Part shown: positions 39,371 through 42,842 of the stretch, in pieces
Layout: each line of letters opens with the position of its first letter
Position numbering within the stretch: the first letter of the stretch is position 1
DNA from: a bacterium
GTDB taxonomy: Bacteria > Bdellovibrionota_C > UBA2361 > RFPC01
Assembly: GCA_009926305.1 (NCBI GenBank)
Contig: RFPC01000015.1
Location: 1 to 42,842, forward strand
Direction of reading: 5' to 3'
DNA length: 42,842 nt
Notes under the pieces: model-generated
What the model was told of the DNA's origin: nothing
What the model saw: only the letters and a program-made list of their open reading frames with translations
Databases searched by the model: none
Translations under genes and position numbers: made by a program

Positions 39371-40810
39371 TTAAAACTTAAAATATAAAAATGGAGTGTG
39401 TCCTCTCGCTGCGAGAAACGTGGTGGCTAGGAGTAGTGTCACGACGCTCATACCGCCGTAGGCAAGCGTTCGGCGTATTGAGAGTTCTGTTCGAAGCTCT
39501 AAGAGTTGCTTGCGAGCTTGCGGAAGGAATTGGGGAGTAAAACATAGCATTGTTGCCACGAGAAAGATTACGGAGCTCCTGTTGTCGACGATAAAGCCTG
39601 CTGGTGAGGGGAGGTATGGGGACGGAGTGCCTCCAAGGAGTATCTCCATGAAGTGTAAAGCCTCCGGTAAGCTCTCAGCGCGAAAGAGCGACCAACCAAA
39701 GAGAATGATGATAAAAGTAATGAGCGTGTTTACAGGAGCTGGAATGGTCCGTGAAAGCCGTAGCCAGAAGAGCCTGTCAAGAATTAAGAATGCTCCGTGG
39801 AATATCCCCCAGAGAATAAAAGTCCATGCGGCTCCGTGCCAAAGTCCTGAGAGAAGAAATACCAGGAGGAGATTGCGATATGTTACGACAGTGGAGCGTC
39901 GACTCCCACCCAGTGGAAAATACAGATACTCACGAAAGAATGTTGTGAGTGAGATGTGCCAACGCCGCCAAAACTCAGTGACTGTTTGACTGATATATGG
40001 TTGGTTGAAGTTTTCTTTAAAGCGTAATCCGAACATGGCGCCGAGTCCAATTGCCATATCGGAGTACCCAGAGAAGTCAAAGTAGATCTGATATGCGTAC
40101 GCGACGATTCCCACCCAAGCCCATGAGGTGGTCAGGGAAGCATCAGGAAGAGCAAAGACGGCATCTGCAACGCTGCCCATTGAGTCTGCAATAAGGACCT
40201 TCTTGCCCAGCCCGAGGCAAAATCGAAATACCCCAGAGAGAAAGAGGGGAAGAGTCTCTCTTCGTTTCGTAAGTTGCTCCGCTATATCATGGTAGCAAAC
40301 AATTGGCCCTGCGATGAGTTGCGGGAAGAGAAGTACATAGAGGGTGTAGTCAAAGATGTTTCTAGCAACGGGGGTTACTCCACGGTAGACATCAACGAGG
40401 TAAGAGATCTTTTGGAAGGTAAAAAAGGAAATTCCTATTGGAAGTGCCACTGCAACCCACGAAAAGGGGTGAAGAGAGAGGCGCTCAAGAGTGGTGTTGA
40501 GTTGTTCAATAAAAAAGTTGGCGTACTTAAAGTACCCAAGCATAGAAAGGTTTAGGGTAATTGCGAGAGCAAGTATGAGCTTTCGTTTTTGAGGCGCTAA
40601 TTTTCTGTTTGTAGAGAGATAATTACTCAGCACGTAGTCGAGTGAGCAACTGATGAGAAGAGGGATTACAAGTGTGGGTGCTCCCCAAGCATAGAAAAAG
40701 ACACTCGCACTCAGGAGCACTCCATTTCGTAACGTTCGAGGACTTATAAAGTACACTGCTACCGTCAAGGGAAGGAAGAGGTACAAGAAGATAAACGAGC
40801 TAAACACCAT
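39371..40810 (-). CDS. AlgI-like membrane-bound O-acyltransferase (MBOAT)
   Basis: A 479-residue membrane protein with about eleven hydrophobic segments. The family core is present: FFTFQKISYLVDVYRG, FPQLIAGPIVCYHDI, YFDFSGYSDMAIGLGAMFGL, FREYLYFPLGGSR and the catalytic His in LSGLWHGAAWTFILWG. It belongs to the AlgI/DltB/PatA group that moves acetyl from the cytoplasm across the membrane to a periplasmic transferase, here the AlgJ-like neighbour two bases downstream. No polysaccharide synthase is nearby, so the acceptor may be peptidoglycan (PatA/PatB-like role) or an exopolysaccharide encoded elsewhere. Confidence 0.93.
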   Translation of the reverse strand: MVFSSFIFLYLFLPLTVAVYFISPRTLRNGVLLSASVFFYAWGAPTLVIPLLISCSLDYVLSNYLSTNRKLAPQKRKLILALAITLNLSMLGYFKYANFFIEQLNTTLERLSLHPFSWVAVALPIGISFFTFQKISYLVDVYRGVTPVARNIFDYTLYVLLFPQLIAGPIVCYHDIAEQLTKRRETLPLFLSGVFRFCLGLGKKVLIADSMGSVADAVFALPDASLTTSWAWVGIVAYAYQIYFDFSGYSDMAIGLGAMFGLRFKENFNQPYISQTVTEFWRRWHISLTTFFREYLYFPLGGSRRSTVVTYRNLLLVFLLSGLWHGAAWTFILWGIFHGAFLILDRLFWLRLSRTIPAPVNTLITFIIILFGWSLFRAESLPEALHFMEILLGGTPSPYLPSPAGFIVDNRSSVIFLVATMLCFTPQFLPQARKQLLELRTELSIRRTLAYGGMSVVTLLLATTFLAARGHTPFLYFKF

Positions 40811-41115
40811 CGAAAGAAGGGTACAGATTCCGATACAGAAAGACCACTCATCAAACCATATGTCCGACTGGAAATTGAGGTTTTATCCCACGCATGTGTG
40901 AAATTTTACTTTATGAGGTTAAGAACCGAGATGTGCGTTTTAGGGAGAACGTATGAGAATAGGGAGAGAATCTTAAAAATGCAGTATTCGCTGTTGTTTA
41001 GAATGGCTGTAGCTATCAGGAGAGCTTTAGGCTGATTCAACTGTTCTCTGAACGCACAAATGCCGCATAGGCATTTTTGACGGTGTTATTAATTCGCTAA
41101 GCGGCGAGATTGAGA
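40811..41115. other. Gap between the algI-like gene and repeat copy B
   Basis: About 300 bases, AT-rich, with no supported gene. It must include the promoter of the algI/algJ-like pair near 40811-40950, but no clear -35/-10 pair is visible. Confidence 0.4.
41058..41076 (+). terminator. Weak terminator-like hairpin
   Basis: AAATGCC (41058-41064) pairs with GGCATTT (41070-41076) around a 5-base loop, followed by TT. The stem is perfect, but the U-run is short and no plus-strand gene ends just upstream. Confidence 0.35.
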
Positions 41116-41278
41116 GGCTGTCCCAGGGGCAGACCCACCTGTGTCGTCTTGGGGCAAAAGCTCTAATCGAGAAGGTGTCCTGAATAATGTGAATAGCTCC
41201 TGCATAACAGAGCCGTTCGTGCATCATATAGGAAGCAGACGAAGGGCTTTCTGATCACCCTGAGCCTTCCCCCTTTTC
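41116..41278. repeat. Long direct repeat, copy B (right of the algI/algJ-like pair)
   Basis: Diverged direct copy of 37990-38150 with about eight substitutions and a few one-base indels. One insertion breaks the reading frame of the copied gene end. Its right edge abuts the fadJ-derived repeat at 41279. Confidence 0.92.
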
Positions 41279-41377
41279 TGAGTGAAGGAATGGTTGGATT
41301 TCTCAGTGAAGTTGGACTGCTTCGTAGAAACTCTTGTTTTGCTCGGCTCTTTGGATGATTCCTGAATGAGGAGCAAA
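41279..41377. repeat. fadJ-tail direct repeat, copy 1
   Basis: Identical over 99 bases to 42744-42842 (offset 1465), in the same orientation. The second copy runs off the window, so the full repeat may be longer. Together the copies flank the LD-carboxypeptidase gene. Confidence 0.95.
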
Positions 41378-41515
41378 CCGTTCGAGGTGCCGCAATTTTT
41401 CAAGTATTGCTTTGGCTCCTAAGGAATTCGCATACGAGATAAGGCCTCCACGGAAAGGGGGGAACCCGATTCCCATAACGGTGCCGAGATCGATCTGATT
41501 TGTGACGTCTCTTCT
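41303..41515 (-). pseudogene. 3'-terminal fragment of a fadJ/fadB-like hydroxyacyl-CoA dehydrogenase gene
   Basis: Translation on the minus strand reads DVTNQIDLGTVMGIG, then FPPFRGGLISYANSLGAKAI, and ends FYEAVQLH before TGA. GFPPFRGG followed by an aromatic-Ala and SLGAKAI is the C-terminal signature of the FadB/FadJ multifunctional fatty-acid oxidation protein. The fragment has no start. It begins immediately after the TAG of the LD-carboxypeptidase gene and is in frame with it. It is about 70 residues of a protein usually over 700, and is a duplicated end rather than a functional gene. Confidence 0.85.
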
Positions 41516-42607
41516 CTAAAAGCTGATAGTTATCTTTTGGTCTGAGCAGTTGATTATCGTGTGGCTGCCCATTGGCAGGCAGATCTGGGGATCGGTATGC
41601 CCAAAGTCCATATTTTGCACTATAGGGACCTCCTTGTTGTATCGCCTCACCGTCTCTCGAACAGCCTTCATCTGAGCCTCTGTGTATGCCTTTTTCATTT
41701 GATCTGTGTTCGGCTTTTCGAATGACCACGCTTTGGGTCTTCCAACAAGCACTCCTTGAACTCGTTGTAAGATTCCTAATTCACCAAGTGCTCGAAGAAT
41801 CCGAGAAACGTAAGGAGCCTCAGGGAGCTCCTCAGAGGTTGCGAAGTAGAGCACTATGTTTGTAAACTGCTCCGGAGTGGGAAGAGGCATCCTATGCCGG
41901 AGCAACTCATCAATCGACTCAAGGCATCCGCCCCAGGTAATACCTGAAAAATCACCAGGAGTCGCTATCTCTCCAAGGTCCCAGTGCCAACCATCATTCG
42001 GTTGATATCGTCTTTTCTGTGCGAGTGTTGCCGGATCTTCCCATGCAAGATCTTCGTCGTTAAAGGTTTCTGATGCTCGTAGTTCAATAATACTATTTTC
42101 GAAGAGTGCTTTTTTGAGGTAGTCGACAGTGAAAGAGTCCATCTCGTACTGACGAGCAAACTGGATAAAGAGTGCTCCACCGTAAAAAGATGGAACGCCA
42201 CATTGCCAAAGATGATGGGCAATATGTGTGTTATCACTGTATCCAAAAAAAGGCTTTGGGTTCTCTTGAAATGGTCTTTGAGGAAGATCTCGGACCCACT
42301 CAATCTGATCGTCGCCTCCGATCGTCGCTATGACTGCTTTGATATCAGGCCTTTCAAAAGCCTCAATGAGGTCGGCAGCTTTCTCTTTATGAGTAGCGTC
42401 TTTATTCGTTGTGGACGGGAAGGCGATTGGCTCTAACCCAAAAACATCTCGTAGTCGTGTAAGCCCTAGCTCATATATATGAGGAAAGTAAGCAGGAGCT
42501 ATGAAAGACGGGGAGAGAATGGCTACTTTATCTCCTTGTTGAAGTTTTGGGAGAGGAGAGAATTTCAGATCAAAAGTGTTGAAGCTTGAGGGTAACGATA
42601 TTGTCAT
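41516..42607 (-). CDS. S66 family LD-carboxypeptidase / MccF-like serine peptidase
   Basis: 363 residues. The N-terminal domain has GDKVAILSPSFIAP, AVIATIGGDDQ and the nucleophile motif FFGYSDNTHI (S124). The C-domain has the catalytic Glu in GGCLESIDELL and His in MDFGHTDPQICLPMG, completing the Ser-Glu-His triad of S66. The family includes LdcA, which trims muropeptides for recycling, and MccF, which detoxifies microcin C. The YSDNT and IGGDD variants look MccF-like, but the distinction is uncertain. The ATG at 42607 follows GAAGG; an upstream ATG at 42655 has no binding site. The gene is flanked by identical direct repeats of a fadJ end, a sign of recent acquisition. Confidence 0.9.
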   Translation of the reverse strand: MTISLPSSFNTFDLKFSPLPKLQQGDKVAILSPSFIAPAYFPHIYELGLTRLRDVFGLEPIAFPSTTNKDATHKEKAADLIEAFERPDIKAVIATIGGDDQIEWVRDLPQRPFQENPKPFFGYSDNTHIAHHLWQCGVPSFYGGALFIQFARQYEMDSFTVDYLKKALFENSIIELRASETFNDEDLAWEDPATLAQKRRYQPNDGWHWDLGEIATPGDFSGITWGGCLESIDELLRHRMPLPTPEQFTNIVLYFATSEELPEAPYVSRILRALGELGILQRVQGVLVGRPKAWSFEKPNTDQMKKAYTEAQMKAVRETVRRYNKEVPIVQNMDFGHTDPQICLPMGSHTIINCSDQKITISF

Positions 42608-42743
42608 CGAAGAGCCTTCGTGATTCGTAAATATAGTAATCACCAAGGGTAGCATTGGATCCAGAGAATAGCGAGAATTTATTACGAGGCATGGCCCGAT
42701 TAGTGGCCGCCTTTCCCCTTCTCTTCATCGCGTTGAACCAACA

Positions 42744-42842
42744 TGAGTGAAGGAATGGTTGGATTTCTCAGTGAAGTTGGACTGCTTCGTAGAAACTCTT
42801 GTTTTGCTCGGCTCTTTGGATGATTCCTGAATGAGGAGCAAA
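42744..42842. repeat. fadJ-tail direct repeat, copy 2 (continues off the window)
   Basis: Identical to 41279-41377. Identity reaches the last base of the window, so its right boundary is not visible. Confidence 0.95.
42768..42842 (-). CDS. C-terminal end of a fadJ/fadB-like gene (partial)
   Basis: The last 24 codons and stop of the same frame as the fragment at 41303-41515 (FAPHSGIIQRAEQNKSF, ending AVQLH). The gene presumably continues intact beyond the right edge as a fatty-acid beta-oxidation enzyme; only the tail can be seen here, so the identity rests on the longer internal copy. Confidence 0.6.
   Translation of the reverse strand, partial: FAPHSGIIQRAEQNKSFYEAVQLH

Noticed and set aside
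40274-40555. 93-codon plus-strand frame inside the algI-like gene
   Set aside because: Antisense shadow of a well-supported MBOAT coding region.
41116-41278. Integron attC site or transposon end in the repeated segment
   Set aside because: No matching core sites or imperfect palindrome of attC form, no terminal inverted repeats, and no integrase or transposase nearby.

Overview
The window looks like a chromosomal segment of a Gram-negative bacterium of moderate GC content. Signs are lipoprotein signal peptides, an OmpA-like lipoprotein, a GspK pseudopilin, HflK, FliL and a lysophospholipid acyltransferase of the DUF374 type. Gene content (archaeal/eukaryal-type prolyl-tRNA synthetase, an M16 protease pair, a REC-histidine kinase hybrid, and orphan gspK and fliL away from their usual operons) fits a deltaproteobacterium-like lineage in the broad sense, such as Bdellovibrionota, SAR324 or Myxococcota relatives. 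I cannot fix the lineage from sequence alone.

Layout. 1-1136: 5' part of hflK (minus), running off the left edge. 1631-6318: a four-gene minus-strand ABC operon for manganese or a similar metal (binding protein, ATPase, two permeases). Both permeases end in DtxR/MntR-like domains. It is divergent from a stand-alone mntR (6433-6912), and a perfect 16-bp palindrome lies between the -35 and -10 of the transporter promoter. 6941-14323: class III aminotransferase, proS, trhO, a hypothetical protein, a cysteine synthase-like enzyme and fabD. 14532-19652: a REC-histidine kinase, then a tight operon of an active M16 peptidase, an inactive M16 lipoprotein and an OmpA-like lipoprotein. 19859-23560: small hypotheticals, a half-size TauE/SafE protein, rpmB and gspK. 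24090-28846: an overlapping operon of FrhB-like iron-sulfur protein, methyltransferase, GlpD-like flavoprotein, Cys-rich lipoprotein and rsmE, convergent with a GT4 glycosyltransferase. 30230-34640: fliL and a thrA-thrC operon with a possible leader peptide. 34899-37254: two hypotheticals, a DUF374 acyltransferase and a glycine-rich RRM protein with a clear terminator.

38166-42842 is a mosaic accessory region. An AlgI/AlgJ-like O-acetylation pair lies between two copies of a ~160-bp repeat. An S66 LD-carboxypeptidase/MccF-like gene lies between two identical copies (99 bp visible) of the 3' end of a fadJ-like gene. The inner copies of the two repeats touch at 41278/41279, as if two cargo modules had been inserted on either side of one ancestral junction, each with a long target duplication.

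The two most interesting systems are the metal transporter with duplicated permease-repressor fusions (architecture comparable to chlamydial YtgCR) and the paired long-repeat-bounded cargo modules. No tRNA, rRNA, CRISPR array, transposase or integrase was recognised.
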